Notes: generated from the sequence alone by a model not told the origin. A stretch of DNA of 64,000 nucleotides from Streptomyces sp. NBC_00154 (GCF_026342835.1 NZ_JAPEMI010000001.1:2300501-2364500); one strand, 5' to 3'. Positions 25,660-35,446 are shown, counted from the stretch's first letter. A program made the numbers and translations.

Positions 25660-26619
25660 GTGCTGCACCTGCGCCTGATCGTCCCCGCCGACCGTACGGA
25701 CGAGGTGCTGCATCTCGTCGAGCACACTGTCGGCACCACGCATCTGGTGGTGCTGCCCGCGGCCGCCCGTGACCCGGCGGGCGATGTGGTGCTGTGCGAC
25801 GTGGCGCGCGAGGCGGGCGACGAGCTGATCAACGCCCTGCGCACACTCGGTATCGACGAGTCCGGCTCGATCACCGTCGAACACTCGGACCTGACGCTCT
25901 CCGCCCTCGCCGACCGGGCCAAGAAGGACGCTCCGGGCGAGGGCGTGGACGCCGTGCTGTGGGAGAAGCTGACGGACGCGACCCACGAGGAGTCGACGTT
26001 CAGCATCACCTATGCGGCATTCCTCTCGGTCGCGACGATGCTCGCCGCCTGCGGCGTGATGCTCGACAACGCGATCCTGATCGTGGGCGCGATGGCGGTG
26101 GGCCCTGAGTTCGGGCCGCTGGCCGGTATCTCCACGGCGCTGGTGCAGCGCGCCCCGCGTCTGGCGTGGCGTTCGCTGTGGACGCTGATCGCCGGGTTCG
26201 CCGTCGCGATAGTGGTGACGGTCGGGTTCGCCTGGATGATGAACGCCTTCGGGCTGTTCACGGAGGCGATGGTCGAGGCGGCCCGGCCCAACACGGCGTT
26301 CATCTGGAAGCCGGACTGGATGTCGTTCGTGGTGGCGTTCCTGGCGGGCATCGCGGGGACGCTCTCCCTCACCTCGACGAAGTCCGGGGCGCTGATCGGC
26401 GTCGCGATCTCGGTGACGACCGTGCCGGCCGCGGCCAATGCCGCGGTGGCGTTCAGCTACCGGGACTACGGGCAGATGTGGGGCTCGGTGGGCCAGCTGA
26501 TGGCGAACCTCGGCGGGATCGTGCTCGCGGGGACACTGACGCTGCTGCTCCAGAAGGCGCTGTGGGCAGCCCACCACCGCCGGACCGCCGCCGCGGCCTC
26601 GGGCGCCGCCCAGGCCTGA
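25660..26619 (+). CDS. DUF389 membrane protein
   Basis: 319 residues. A soluble N-terminal part (1-115, VLHLRLIVPADRTDEVLHLVE) is followed by the DUF389 membrane domain with about five or six helices: TYAAFLSVATMLAACGVMLD, AILIVGAMAVGPEFGPLAG, LWTLIAGFAVAIVVTVGFAW, SFVVAFLAGIAGTLSL and NLGGIVLAGTLTLLL. The GPEFGPLAG motif is typical. The family has no proven function; transport is often guessed. GTG 25660 has GGGAG 7 nt upstream. It is downstream of coaA and ends at a bidirectional terminator. Confidence 0.88.
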   Translation: MLHLRLIVPADRTDEVLHLVEHTVGTTHLVVLPAAARDPAGDVVLCDVAREAGDELINALRTLGIDESGSITVEHSDLTLSALADRAKKDAPGEGVDAVLWEKLTDATHEESTFSITYAAFLSVATMLAACGVMLDNAILIVGAMAVGPEFGPLAGISTALVQRAPRLAWRSLWTLIAGFAVAIVVTVGFAWMMNAFGLFTEAMVEAARPNTAFIWKPDWMSFVVAFLAGIAGTLSLTSTKSGALIGVAISVTTVPAAANAAVAFSYRDYGQMWGSVGQLMANLGGIVLAGTLTLLLQKALWAAHHRRTAAAASGAAQA

Positions 26620-26623
26620 GAGA

Positions 26624-26667
26624 AGCGCCGGAGGGGCCCGATGCGTGCATCGGGCCCCTCCGGCGCT
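26624..26667. terminator. Bidirectional terminator, DUF389 gene / glmM
   Basis: Perfect 21-bp arms (26624-26644 and 26647-26667) around a two-base centre, midway between the convergent DUF389 and glmM genes. It should stop both transcripts. Confidence 0.92.
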
Positions 26668-26688
26668 CGGCAACAGCAGGACGACGCG

Positions 26689-28050
26689 CTACCCGAGCGC
26701 GGACTTCACCACATCGGCCAGCCGCCCGGCCACCGACCGCGCCTGCTCGATGTCGGCCGCCTCGACCATGACCCGCACCAGCGGCTCGGTGCCCGACTGG
26801 CGCAGCAGTACGCGGCCGGTGTCACCCAGCTCGCGCTCCGCCTCGTCGATCGCGGCCGCCAGCTCCGCCGACGTCTCCACCCGGGACTTGTCGACGTCCG
26901 GGACGTTGATCAGGATCTGCGGGAGCCGCTGCATGACGCCGGCGAGTTCGGCGAGCGTACGGCCGGTGGCAACGACCCGGGCCGCCAGCAGCAGGCCGGT
27001 CAGCGTGCCGTCACCGGTCGTGGCGTGGTCGAGGACGATGACATGGCCGGACTGCTCGCCGCCCAGCGCGAAGCCCTCGGCCTTCATCGACTCCAGTACG
27101 TACCGGTCACCGACAGCGGTCTGGACGACGTGTATGCCCTCACGCTCCATGGCGATCTTGAAGCCGAGGTTGGACATCACCGTGCCGACCACGGTGTCCT
27201 TGCGCAGCTGTCCGGCCTCGCGCATGGCGAGGGCGAGCACGGCCAGGATCTGGTCGCCGTCGACCTCCTCGCCCGAGGCGTCCACGGCGAGGCAGCGGTC
27301 GGCGTCGCCGTCGTGCGCGATACCGAAGTCGGCGTGGTGCTCGACGACGGCGGCCTTCAGCAGGTCCAGATGGGTGGAACCGCAGCCGGCGTTGATGTTC
27401 AGACCGTCCGGCGCCGCACCGATCGTGATCACCTCGGCGCCGGCCCGTGCGAAGGCCTCGGGCGAGACCCGGGCGGCCGCGCCATGCGCCTCGTCGAGGA
27501 CGATCTTCAGCCCGTCGAGCCGGTTCGGCAGGACCGCGACGAGGTGCGCCACATACCGGTCGAAGCCCTCTGCGTACTCCGTGACACGGCCCACACCGGC
27601 ACCGGTCGGACGCTCCCACGGCGCACCGGTGCGGTGCTGCTCGTACAGCGTCTCGATCCGGTCCTCGAGCTCGTCGGAGAGCTTGTGACCACCACGGGCG
27701 ATGAACTTGACCCCGTTGTCCGGCATGGCGTTGTGGCTGGCGGAGAGCATCACGCCGAGGTCGGCGCCCAGCGCGCCGGTGAGGTACGCCACCGCGGGGG
27801 TGGGCAGCACACCGACGCGCAGGACGTCCACGCCGGCGCTCGCCAGACCGGCCACGACAGCGGCCTCCAGGAACTCTCCGGACGCGCGTGGGTCACGGCC
27901 CACCACGGCTGTCGGCCGCCGCCCTCCGTCGAGGGTGCCCGTCTCAGCAAGCACATGCGCCGCAGCCACCGACAGACCGAGCGCGAGCTCGGCCGTCAGA
28001 TCCGCATTGGCGACACCACGTACACCGTCCGTGCCGAAGAGTCGTCCCAC
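26689..28050 (-). CDS. glmM: Phosphoglucosamine mutase
   Basis: 453 residues. GlmM converts glucosamine-6-phosphate (product of GlmS) to glucosamine-1-phosphate. The N-terminus [14 protein letters not shown], the phosphoserine Ser105 in [13 protein letters not shown], the Mg loop DGDADR and the terminal [14 protein letters not shown] are diagnostic. GTG 28050 has GGAGG 6 nt upstream; the longer frame adds 26 unrelated residues. It follows rpsI after a terminator, with an AT-rich stretch at 28078-28115 including TTGACT on the minus strand as a possible own promoter. Confidence 0.97.
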   Translation of the reverse strand: MGRLFGTDGVRGVANADLTAELALGLSVAAAHVLAETGTLDGGRRPTAVVGRDPRASGEFLEAAVVAGLASAGVDVLRVGVLPTPAVAYLTGALGADLGVMLSASHNAMPDNGVKFIARGGHKLSDELEDRIETLYEQHRTGAPWERPTGAGVGRVTEYAEGFDRYVAHLVAVLPNRLDGLKIVLDEAHGAAARVSPEAFARAGAEVITIGAAPDGLNINAGCGSTHLDLLKAAVVEHHADFGIAHDGDADRCLAVDASGEEVDGDQILAVLALAMREAGQLRKDTVVGTVMSNLGFKIAMEREGIHVVQTAVGDRYVLESMKAEGFALGGEQSGHVIVLDHATTGDGTLTGLLLAARVVATGRTLAELAGVMQRLPQILINVPDVDKSRVETSAELAAAIDEAERELGDTGRVLLRQSGTEPLVRVMVEAADIEQARSVAGRLADVVKSALG

Positions 28051-28229
28051 TGGTGTCCTCCGAAGATGCTCCGAAACCGAACCGCAAAAACAAAACAAGC
28101 CATCACAAGTCAAAACGACTGAGGGCAAGACGCAAGGCGAGACGCGTGGCGACGCGAAGAGTGATGCCGACCAGGGCGGGCCTATGAACGTCTCATGCCG
28201 TTATACGCCTGAGGGCGTCTATAGACGAA

Positions 28230-28262
28230 CGCCCCGGAGGCACGAGAAGTGCCGCCGGGGCG
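28230..28262 (-). terminator. Terminator after rpsI
   Basis: CGCCCCGG and CCGGGGCG arms (28230-28237, 28255-28262) enclose GGCAC-gagaa-GTGCC, giving a 13-bp stem with one mismatch, 27 bp after the rpsI stop. Next to it CGTCTATAGACG (28216-28227) is a small perfect palindrome of unknown role. Confidence 0.85.
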
Positions 28263-28289
28263 AACGTGTAAAGCAGCTGAGCAGGCGGA

Positions 28290-28817
28290 TTAGCGCTTGC
28301 TGTACTGCGGGGCCTTACGGGCCTTCTTGAGACCGGCCTTCTTGCGCTCGACCGCACGGTCGTCGCGGGAGAGGAAGCCGGCCTTCTTCAGCGGGGCGCG
28401 GTTGTTGTCCACGTCCGCCTCGTTCAGCGCACGGGCGACACCGAGGCGCAGGGCACCGGCCTGACCCGAGACGCCGCCACCCGAGATGCGGGCGATGACG
28501 TCGTAGCGGTTGTCGAGCTCGAGCACCTTGAAGGGCTCGTTGACTTCCTGCTGGTGCACCTTGTTGGGGAAGTAGTCCTCAAGGGTGCGACCGTTGATCT
28601 TCCACTTGCCGGTGCCCGGAACGATCCGGACGCGGGCAATGGCGTTCTTCCGACGGCCAAGGCCGGCGGCGGGCTGCGGGTCGCCGAAGCGGGACGCCAG
28701 CGACTCGCTGGTGTACTCGCCCTCGACGGGAACCTCGGACTCGAAGGTGGTCACCTCGGCGAAAACCTCTTCGCCCTCGGTGCCCTCGATGGGGTTCTCA
28801 ACAGTGGTCTCGGCCAC
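28290..28817 (-). CDS. rpsI: 30S ribosomal protein S9
   Basis: 175 residues. The conserved S9 core starts near residue 50 ([19 protein letters not shown]) and ends in the KAPQYSKR tail that reaches the ribosomal P site. The first 45 residues are an acidic extension ([19 protein letters not shown]) not found in E. coli S9, but usual in actinobacteria. GTG 28817 follows GAGGAGC. Second gene of rplM-rpsI, 44 bp after rplM. Confidence 0.97.
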   Translation of the reverse strand: MAETTVENPIEGTEGEEVFAEVTTFESEVPVEGEYTSESLASRFGDPQPAAGLGRRKNAIARVRIVPGTGKWKINGRTLEDYFPNKVHQQEVNEPFKVLELDNRYDVIARISGGGVSGQAGALRLGVARALNEADVDNNRAPLKKAGFLSRDDRAVERKKAGLKKARKAPQYSKR

Positions 28818-28861
28818 GATGCTCCTCAGATCTTTCTTTATGTCTTAGGGGGAGGCCGGAA

Positions 28862-29305
28862 CTACTGCGCGACCTGGGTGATCTCGAACGGGACCGGCTG
28901 CTGAGCAGCGTGCGGGTGCTGGTCGCCCGCGTAGACCTTGAGCTTCGAGAGCATCTGACGGCCCAGGGTGTTCTTGGGGATCATGCCCTTGATGGCCTTC
29001 TCGATGGCCTTCTCCGGGTTCTTGGAGAGCAGCTCGTCGTAGCGCACGGAGCGCAGACCACCCGGGAACCCGGAGTGGCGGTACGCCATCTTCTGGGTCT
29101 TCTTGTTGCCGGAGAGGTGAACCTTCTCGGCATTGATGATGATGACGAAGTCGCCCATGTCCATGTGGGGGGCGTAAATCGCCTTGTGCTTGCCTCGGAG
29201 GAGGTTCGCAGCCGTGGTGGCCAGACGACCCAGGACGATGTCCTCGGCGTCGATGATGTGCCACTGGCGAGTGACATCGCCGGGCTTGGGGCTGTACGTA
29301 CGCAC
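28862..29305 (-). CDS. rplM: 50S ribosomal protein L13
   Basis: 147 residues, standard L13: [47 protein letters not shown]. It is an early-assembly protein of the large subunit. GTG 29305 is the first in-frame start with family sequence; AAGG lies upstream. It is transcribed from the promoter at 29491-29520 with a leader of about 180 nt. Confidence 0.97.
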   Translation of the reverse strand: MRTYSPKPGDVTRQWHIIDAEDIVLGRLATTAANLLRGKHKAIYAPHMDMGDFVIIINAEKVHLSGNKKTQKMAYRHSGFPGGLRSVRYDELLSKNPEKAIEKAIKGMIPKNTLGRQMLSKLKVYAGDQHPHAAQQPVPFEITQVAQ

Positions 29306-29490
29306 TTCGTAGCCTTCGCTTCTTCAGTGGATGAGGTCCAGACACATGGCACCCCTGAAGCGATCATGCAGCTGGGGCCCACAATGCCGGGAACGCTGTC
29401 CGTATGCGAGCCACTGGTAACTGCTCCAGAGAACCTACGTAAGGGCTCTTCGCGTGAGAACGACGAAGCCGATACGTATAACAACCCCCG

Positions 29491-29520
29491 ACAGTACCCG
29501 CCCCGCCCGGGACGGGTCAA
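29491..29520 (-). promoter_or_regulatory. Promoter of rplM-rpsI
   Basis: TTGACC (29515-29520), an 18-bp spacer and TACTGT (29491-29496) on the minus strand form a strong housekeeping promoter. Transcription would begin near 29484, leaving about 180 nt of untranslated leader before rplM. The -35 is only 12 bp from the end of the ABC-F gene. Confidence 0.85.
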
Positions 29521-29532
29521 AACGCGCCGGCC

Positions 29533-31152
29533 CTACCGCTCCCGCTCGACCCTGCGCTCGTCCCACACCGGCTCCACGGTCTCCCGCACCACCCCATCCG
29601 ACCCGAACACCAGATAGCGGTCGAACGACTTCGCGAACCACCGGTCGTGCGTGACGGCCATCACGGTCCCGTCGTACGCCTCGAGGCCGTCCTGCAGCGC
29701 CTCCGCCGACTCCAGGTCCAGGTTGTCCGTCGGCTCGTCCAGCAGCAGCGCGGTGGTCCCCGCCAGCTCCAGCAGCAGGATCTGGAACCGCGCCTGCTGC
29801 CCGCCGGACAGCTTCTCGAAGGGCTGGTCCCCCTGCCGCTCCAGCTCGTACCGGCGCAGTACCGACATGGCCCCGCCCCGGTCCTTCGCGTGCTCGGTCC
29901 ACAGGATCTCGACGAGCGTGTGCCCCATCAGCTCCGGATGGGCGTGCGTCTGCGCGAAGTGCCCGGGCGCGACCCGCGCGCCGAGTTTCCACTCGCCCGT
30001 GTGCGCCACCGGCTCCCCGGCCAGCAGCCGCAGGAAGTGCGACTTGCCCGACCCGTTCGAGCCGAGGACGGCGACCCGTTCCCCATAGAAGATCTCCAGG
30101 TCGAACGGTTTCATCAGCCCGGTCAGTTCGAGCCCCTTGCAGGTCACGGCGCGCACACCGGTCCGGCCGCCGCGCAGACGCATCTTGATGTCCTGCTCGC
30201 GCGGCGGCTCCGGCGGCGGCCCCGCGTCCTCGAACTTCTTGAAGCGGGTCTGCATGGCCCGGTAGCGCGACGCCATGTCGGGACTGATCGCCGCCTGCTG
30301 CCGCAGCCGGTGGACCAGCGCCTTCAGCCGGGCGTGCTCCTCCTCCCAGCGCCGCAGCAGCTCCTCGAACCGCGCGAACCGGTCCTTGCGGGCCTGGTGG
30401 TACGTATCGAAGCCGGCGCCGTGCACCCACACATCGCTTCCCGCCGGGCTGGGCTCCACGCTGACGATCTTCTCGGCGGCCCGGGACAGCAGCTCCCGGT
30501 CGTGGGAGACGAAGAGCACCGTCTTCCGCGTCTCCTTGAGCTTCGACTCCAGCCACCGCTTGCCGGGGACGTCGAGATAGTTGTCCGGCTCGTCGAGCAG
30601 CAGCACCTCGTCCGGACCGCGCAGCAGCGCCTCCAGCACGAGCCGCTTCTGCTCGCCCCCGCTGAGCGTCCGCACCTCACGCCACTGCGCCTTCTCGTAC
30701 GGAACACCGAGCGCGGCCATGGTGCACATGTCCCAGACGGTCTCGGCCTCGTATCCGCGGGCCTCCGCCCAGTCACTGAGGGCCTGCGCGTACTTCATCT
30801 GCGCGGCCTCGTCGTCGACCGTGAGGATCAGCTCCTCGGCCCTGTCGACCGCCTGCGCGGCCTCCCGGATGCGCCGCTGGGCGACGGAGACGAGCAGATC
30901 CCTGACCGTACGGTCGTCCCGGACCGAGCCCACGAACTGCGGCATCACCCCGAGTCCGCCGCTCACCGACACGGTGCCGCCGTGCGGCTGGAGCTCCCCG
31001 GACAGGAGTCGCAGCAGCGTCGTCTTTCCGGCGCCGTTCGCCCCGACGAGGGCGACGACGGCCCCGTCCGCGACCCGGAACGAAGCATCGCCGAGCAGCA
31101 CCCGCCCGTCCGGTAGGTAGTACTCCAGATGACCCGCTTCAAGATGTCCCAT
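29533..31152 (-). CDS. ABC-F family ATPase
   Basis: 539 residues with two ATP-binding cassettes and no membrane part, the ABC-F layout. Cassette 1: Walker A GANGAGKT (37-44), signature LSGGEQKR, Walker B LLLDEPDNYLDVP. A charged linker follows (about 235-310, FARFEELLRRWEEEHARLKAL). Cassette 2: GSNGSGKS, LSGGQQARF, LLLDEPTDNLD. ABC-F proteins act on ribosomes, as translation factors or antibiotic-resistance proteins; the short linker does not identify a resistance type. Start ATG 31152 is chosen because GACAAT (31160-31165) ends 7 nt upstream; ATG 31161 is an alternative. Confidence 0.92.
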   Translation of the reverse strand: MGHLEAGHLEYYLPDGRVLLGDASFRVADGAVVALVGANGAGKTTLLRLLSGELQPHGGTVSVSGGLGVMPQFVGSVRDDRTVRDLLVSVAQRRIREAAQAVDRAEELILTVDDEAAQMKYAQALSDWAEARGYEAETVWDMCTMAALGVPYEKAQWREVRTLSGGEQKRLVLEALLRGPDEVLLLDEPDNYLDVPGKRWLESKLKETRKTVLFVSHDRELLSRAAEKIVSVEPSPAGSDVWVHGAGFDTYHQARKDRFARFEELLRRWEEEHARLKALVHRLRQQAAISPDMASRYRAMQTRFKKFEDAGPPPEPPREQDIKMRLRGGRTGVRAVTCKGLELTGLMKPFDLEIFYGERVAVLGSNGSGKSHFLRLLAGEPVAHTGEWKLGARVAPGHFAQTHAHPELMGHTLVEILWTEHAKDRGGAMSVLRRYELERQGDQPFEKLSGGQQARFQILLLELAGTTALLLDEPTDNLDLESAEALQDGLEAYDGTVMAVTHDRWFAKSFDRYLVFGSDGVVRETVEPVWDERRVERER

Positions 31153-31159
31153 GCACAGC

Positions 31160-31189
31160 ATTGTCACGGCCCGCGAAGCCCTGGCCCAA
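31160..31189 (-). promoter_or_regulatory. Promoter of ABC-F gene
   Basis: TTGGGC (31184-31189), an 18-bp spacer and GACAAT (31160-31165) on the minus strand. The -10 is 7 nt from ATG 31152, consistent with a leaderless message. Confidence 0.45.
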
Positions 31190-31206
31190 CCGGTTTACGT
31201 TCCGTC

Positions 31207-31212
31207 TAGGAT
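31207..31212 (+). promoter_or_regulatory. -10 element of divergent gene (leaderless)
   Basis: TAGGAT ends 7 nt before the ATG at 31220, with no ribosome site between them. It lies in the 67-bp space shared with the ABC-F gene. Confidence 0.5.
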
Positions 31213-31219
31213 TCGCGGC

Positions 31220-32074
31220 ATGAGCTTTGGGCAAGGGGGGCCCTCCTGGGGGCCCGGGGGCAATCAGACTCCGGACTGGGCGGCGCTGGCCGAGGCATCC
31301 GCCGCGCGGAGCCGTCGTAAGAAGTGGCTGCTGATCGGCGGCGGCGCGCTCGCCACCGCCGCGGTCGCGGCAATCGTCGCCACAGCCGTCATCTCGACCA
31401 ACAACAACGGCGGCTCCACCGGCTCGGACACGAACGCGAGCCAACTGCCGGGACCCGCCGATCTGCCGACCGACTCGGCCGAGCCCGAGCCGTCCTTCTC
31501 CACGGTGGCGCCCCCGCCCCCGCCGGACCCGAAGGACTACGTCTCCGACGTGAAGAAGGACAAGGCGCCGCTCACCATCGACTCCTTCTACCCGGGCAAG
31601 AAGCTGACGATGGGCGACCGCGGGTACACCAAGGGCGCCACGCACCGCACCACGAACTGCGCGGCGACCACGCAGGGCGCACTCGGCTCGATCCTCATGA
31701 ACAACGGTTGCGACCAAGTCATCCGCGCCACGTACAGCAGGGCGGGGGTCGCCGTGACCGTCGGTGTCGCGGTCTTCGAGACGGAGGCGCAGGCGAAGAA
31801 GTCGGCGCAGCAGGCGTCGGGCGGCCTGGCGTCGCTGAGCGGTGCGGGCGTGCCGACATTCTGCCGCGGTGGTTCGATCTGCCGTCGCACCACCAACTGG
31901 TACGGCCGCTACGCCTACTTCACCATCGGCGGCTTCACGAACGGCAAGAACGTCACCAAGGCCGACAAGAACGTCTTCACCGTCGGCGACGACCTGCGGA
32001 ACTTCACGTTCCGGCAGATACGCCACCGCGGCGAGGTCCAGGCCTCCGCCGCGGCCACCGCGTCGACCGGCTGA
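31220..32074 (+). CDS. Single-pass membrane protein with extracellular domain
   Basis: 284 residues. The N-terminus is Gly/Pro-rich and cytoplasmic (GQGGPSWGPGG). One helix follows (about 36-59, WLLIGGGALATAAVAAIVATAV), then a Pro-rich linker (about 85-100) and an outer domain from about 105 (PLTIDSFYPGKKLTMGDRGY). That domain has four cysteines (NCAATT, NGCDQ, FCRGGSICRR), possibly two disulfides, and resembles no family I can name. ATG 31220 is chosen over an upstream frame because of the -10 element. The next gene follows by 18 bp. Confidence 0.75.
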   Translation: MSFGQGGPSWGPGGNQTPDWAALAEASAARSRRKKWLLIGGGALATAAVAAIVATAVISTNNNGGSTGSDTNASQLPGPADLPTDSAEPEPSFSTVAPPPPPDPKDYVSDVKKDKAPLTIDSFYPGKKLTMGDRGYTKGATHRTTNCAATTQGALGSILMNNGCDQVIRATYSRAGVAVTVGVAVFETEAQAKKSAQQASGGLASLSGAGVPTFCRGGSICRRTTNWYGRYAYFTIGGFTNGKNVTKADKNVFTVGDDLRNFTFRQIRHRGEVQASAAATASTG

Positions 32075-32092
32075 TCCGGCCCCGAAGACGTC

Positions 32093-33988
32093 GTGCGCCT
32101 TCCCTTCCTGCTCACGCTCCCCCGGGTACTGCGCCACAGCGCCACGATCGGCGCGGACCTGCCGCCGGACGAGGCCGTGGTCGTCGACCCGCCGGACGCG
32201 CCGCTGCGTGCGGCACTGACGGCGGCCGCCGCGGGCGACCACGGCCCCGCCCGTGACCTCCTCGCCGCGACCCGCGCGCACGCCCAGTGGGAGCTGAGGG
32301 ACGGGTACGTCACGCGTCTCGCCGAGGCCGCGCTGCACAACCCCGGCTGGCTGGACGCGTGGCTGGACGGGGCGCCCGAGGATCCGGACGCGGCCCTGGT
32401 CAAGGCCGAGCTCCGTATCGGCCAGGCCTGGGAGATACGTACGGCGGCCCGCGCCCGGCATGTCTCGCACGACCAGTTCCAGGCCTTCTTCGCGCTCCTG
32501 GAGGACGCGGCCCCGGTGATCGGCGCGGCGGCCGAGCTCAACCCCACCGACCCGGTCCCCTGGCGCATCGCCCTCACCCACGCACTCGGCAGCCAGGCCC
32601 CGCGTGCCGTCTTCGACGACTACTGGGCCGAGGCGACCGCCCGCGATCCGCACCACTACGGCTGCCACACCGCGGCCCTGCAGTACCTGTGCGCGAAGTG
32701 GCACGGCTCGCACGAGGAGATGTTCGCCTTCGCCGAGAGCGCGGCCGACACGGCCCCGCCCGGCTCCAAGCTGCACGCGCTGCCCCTGTCGGCGGCGCTG
32801 GAGTACGAGGTCCTCACCACCGGCCCGACGACCGCCCCCGCCGGCCCCGACCCGTTCGCGCCCCGCGTGGCGGCCGCCGTCACCCGCGCTCTGGCCCTCT
32901 CCGCCGAATACGCCCCGGGCAGCCGCGAAGCCGCCGGCTTCCGCAACCAGCTGGCCCTGATGCTGCTGCGCCAGGACCGCTGGCACGACGCCCTGGACAC
33001 GTTCCGCGCCATCGGTACCGCCGCCACCAAATACCCCTGGGCGTACTTCGGCGACGACCCGCGCCAGGAGTTCCTCGAGACCCGCTCGGGCGTCCGTATC
33101 CATGTGGCGACCAGGACCCCGTTCTTCGCCCGTCCCTCGCACCCCCACTCCGTACCGGCCACCGGCTGGACGGCGGACGCCCCGTGCGCGCTCGCGATAG
33201 CGGCCGCCCGCCCGGAGGACGTGGCACAGGCCGCGCTGATGTGCGGCATCTCCCTGCGTACGGCCCCGGCATCGGCGACGCACACGTACATCGAGGCCGT
33301 CCCCGACCTCAAGCCGGCCAAACGCTCGGTCCTGTCCACGGAGGACCGGCTGACCACGGCGGCCGACAACTTCACCACCGGTGAGAAGTGGCCGACGCTG
33401 GTCCTGCGCCGCACCCCCGAACGCTGCGGCTTCACCGTGTTCCACAAGGGCAGACCGCTGGCAGCGCACGAGTGGAACACGACGTCCCCGGCTCCGGACC
33501 ACACCACGGTCACCGCCACGGCCGCCACCCTGTCCCGGCTCTTCGCCGTCGCGGACCCGCGCCCTCTGACCCACATCCTCCGCTCCACCGGCAACCCGAC
33601 CCGGCACCAGTCCGACCTGCTGGCCGCCCTCGCCCTGCCACCGCTCCCCGCGGACTTCGGCACCCGCCCGGAGATCCTGGACACCCTCCCCGGCGCCCGG
33701 GTCCTCACCCGCCGCGGGCTGCTCGCCGGGATGCGCGACACGATGGCGACGGAGGACGGCAGCCACCCGCCGGCCCCCGGCACCTACGAACCCCGCCCGG
33801 TCCGCTGGTGGCTGCTGCGCGTCCTGGGCCTGCTGCTGTTCACGGCGGCCGCGGCCTACGCCTGGTGGACCCCGGACATCGGCCCGGTCCGGTCGACGCT
33901 GTCGACGCTCACCGCACTGTTCCTGGCGGGACAGTTGACGGGGGCGTGGTGCCGACGGCGGGCACACCAGGGAAAGATGTCCCGCTGA
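32093..33988 (+). CDS. Large hypothetical protein with C-terminal membrane helices
   Basis: 631 residues, not assigned to a family. Residues about 20-330 are helical and alanine-rich, with repeat-like segments (GDHGPARDLLAATRAHAQWEL, DRWHDALDTFRAIG) suggesting TPR-like packing. Two hydrophobic helices sit near the end (about 573-597, WWLLRVLGLLLFTAAAAYAWW, and 606-622), then a basic tail. So a large cytoplasmic part is anchored at its C-terminus. GTG 32093 has a weak GAAG site. It probably forms an operon with the preceding membrane protein, and it ends 12 bp from the convergent truA. Confidence 0.75.
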   Translation: MRLPFLLTLPRVLRHSATIGADLPPDEAVVVDPPDAPLRAALTAAAAGDHGPARDLLAATRAHAQWELRDGYVTRLAEAALHNPGWLDAWLDGAPEDPDAALVKAELRIGQAWEIRTAARARHVSHDQFQAFFALLEDAAPVIGAAAELNPTDPVPWRIALTHALGSQAPRAVFDDYWAEATARDPHHYGCHTAALQYLCAKWHGSHEEMFAFAESAADTAPPGSKLHALPLSAALEYEVLTTGPTTAPAGPDPFAPRVAAAVTRALALSAEYAPGSREAAGFRNQLALMLLRQDRWHDALDTFRAIGTAATKYPWAYFGDDPRQEFLETRSGVRIHVATRTPFFARPSHPHSVPATGWTADAPCALAIAAARPEDVAQAALMCGISLRTAPASATHTYIEAVPDLKPAKRSVLSTEDRLTTAADNFTTGEKWPTLVLRRTPERCGFTVFHKGRPLAAHEWNTTSPAPDHTTVTATAATLSRLFAVADPRPLTHILRSTGNPTRHQSDLLAALALPPLPADFGTRPEILDTLPGARVLTRRGLLAGMRDTMATEDGSHPPAPGTYEPRPVRWWLLRVLGLLLFTAAAAYAWWTPDIGPVRSTLSTLTALFLAGQLTGAWCRRRAHQGKMSR

Positions 33989-34000
33989 GCCCGGTCCGCC

Positions 34001-34855
34001 TCAGCAGCACCCGCGTCCCGGCAGCGACCGCACATTGCGCGCCTCCTTGTTGCGCGCGGCAAGCAACTCATCGGCCGGGTAGGCGACTTCCTCCAGCGTC
34101 AGCCCGTGCGGCCGCACCACATGCACTCCCGGATCCCGCACCCCGGCAGCCAGCACCTGGGCGGGCCACGGGTCGGGCCGACGCCCGTCACCCACGAACA
34201 GCATCGCCCCCACGAGCGCACGCACCATGTTGTGGCAGAAGGCATCGGCCTGCACGGTCCCGGTGACGACCCCGGACTCCGCGTCCCGTACCCAACTCAG
34301 CTTCTGCAGCGTACGGATGGTCGTCGCGCCCTCGCGCTTCTTGCAGTACGCGGCGAAGTCGTGCTCCCCGAGCATCCGGGCCGACGCCGCATTCATCGCG
34401 TCCACATCCAACGGCCGGTCGTGCCAGAGCACATGACCACGCATCAGCGGATCGGCCCCACCGGGCCGGTCGGAGATCCGATACGCGTAGCGCCGCCACA
34501 ACGCGGAGAAGCGCGCGTTGAACCTCACCGGGGCCTCGGCCACCCGCCAGATCCGTACGTCGGGTGCCATCCGCCCGGCCATCCGCCTCAGGAGCAGCTC
34601 GCCGTGCTCGGCCCACACCTCGGCCGGCAGATCGACATGCGCGACCTGGCCCCGGGCGTGCACCCCGGCGTCGGTGCGCCCGGCGACCGTCAGGTCGTAC
34701 GTCCGCGACGACCTCGTCACGGTCCGCAGTGCGTCCTCGATCTCCCCCTGCACCGTGCGCCGGGCGGTCTGCTTCGCCCAGCCGGAGAACTCCTTGCCGT
34801 CGTACGCAAGGTCCAGCCGTACCCGCACGAACCCCGGCTCTACTTCGTCACTCAC
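34001..34855 (-). CDS. truA: tRNA pseudouridine(38-40) synthase TruA
   Basis: 284 residues. TruA makes pseudouridine at positions 38-40 of the anticodon stem. The catalytic aspartate is Asp62 in [12 protein letters not shown]; the N-terminal [16 protein letters not shown] and [19 protein letters not shown] are typical. It ends in a Cys-rich GRGCC. GTG 34855. It follows rplQ by 87 bp, a common order at the end of the alpha cluster, but terminator 34887-34924 stands between them, so truA may depend on read-through. Confidence 0.95.
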   Translation of the reverse strand: MSDEVEPGFVRVRLDLAYDGKEFSGWAKQTARRTVQGEIEDALRTVTRSSRTYDLTVAGRTDAGVHARGQVAHVDLPAEVWAEHGELLLRRMAGRMAPDVRIWRVAEAPVRFNARFSALWRRYAYRISDRPGGADPLMRGHVLWHDRPLDVDAMNAASARMLGEHDFAAYCKKREGATTIRTLQKLSWVRDAESGVVTGTVQADAFCHNMVRALVGAMLFVGDGRRPDPWPAQVLAAGVRDPGVHVVRPHGLTLEEVAYPADELLAARNKEARNVRSLPGRGCC

Positions 34856-34886
34856 CCAACGATCCTCTCAAGCCTGAACATGCGGA

Positions 34887-34924
34887 ACGGGCCCGCACCG
34901 CCCCGAAGGGTGGTGCGGGCCCGT
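34887..34924 (-). terminator. Terminator after rplQ
   Basis: 13-bp perfect arms (34887-34899 and 34912-34924) with a 12-nt loop, 18 bp after the rplQ stop. It marks the end of the rpoA-rplQ transcript upstream of truA. Confidence 0.85.
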
Positions 34925-34942
34925 CCAGTGGTCTCAGAACGC

Positions 34943-35446
34943 TCAGGCGTCCTTGGACTCCTCCGCCGGAGCGGCGTCCTCGACGACCTCGTCGGACTCG
35001 GCCGGGGCCGCTTCCTTCTTGAGGGAGTCTTCCTTGACCGCACGCTTCGTCGCCGCCTCGGCCTCACCGGTGGCCTGCTGCGCCACGGTCAGCGCCTCGA
35101 CCAGCTCGATGACGGCCATCGGGGCGTTGTCGCCACGACGGTTGCCGATCTTGGTGATGCGCGTGTAACCACCGGGGCGGTTCTCGTAGCGCGGGGCGAT
35201 CTCGGTGAAGAGCGTGTGCACGATGCCCTTGTCCGTGATCGTCTGCAGAACCAGGCGACGGTTGTGGATGTCGCCCTTCTTCGCCTTGGTGATCAGACGC
35301 TCGGCGACCGGACGCAGGCGGCGGGCCTTGGCCTCGGTCGTCGTGATGCGGCCGTGCTCGAACAGCGACTTCGCGAGGTTCGCGAGAAGCAGACGCTCGT
35401 GCGCGGCGCTGCCGCCCAGACGGGCACCCTTTGCGGGACGCGGCAT
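34943..35446 (-). CDS. rplQ: 50S ribosomal protein L17
   Basis: 167 residues. The L17 core ([28 protein letters not shown] in two overlapping parts, and RLVLQTI) occupies about 1-115. The C-terminal 50 residues are an acidic/alanine tail ([19 protein letters not shown] type), common in actinobacteria. ATG 35446 follows AAGGAGAT. It is last in the alpha-type cluster. Confidence 0.97.
   Translation of the reverse strand: MPRPAKGARLGGSAAHERLLLANLAKSLFEHGRITTTEAKARRLRPVAERLITKAKKGDIHNRRLVLQTITDKGIVHTLFTEIAPRYENRPGGYTRITKIGNRRGDNAPMAVIELVEALTVAQQATGEAEAATKRAVKEDSLKKEAAPAESDEVVEDAAPAEESKDA

Noticed and set aside
31139..33967. A 942-codon minus-strand frame
   Set aside because: Antisense to two plus-strand genes whose codon bias and membrane helices are coherent.
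34887..34924. CRISPR-like or mobile repeat
   Set aside because: Single inverted repeat directly after rplQ; fits a terminator. No direct repeats with spacers were seen anywhere in the window.
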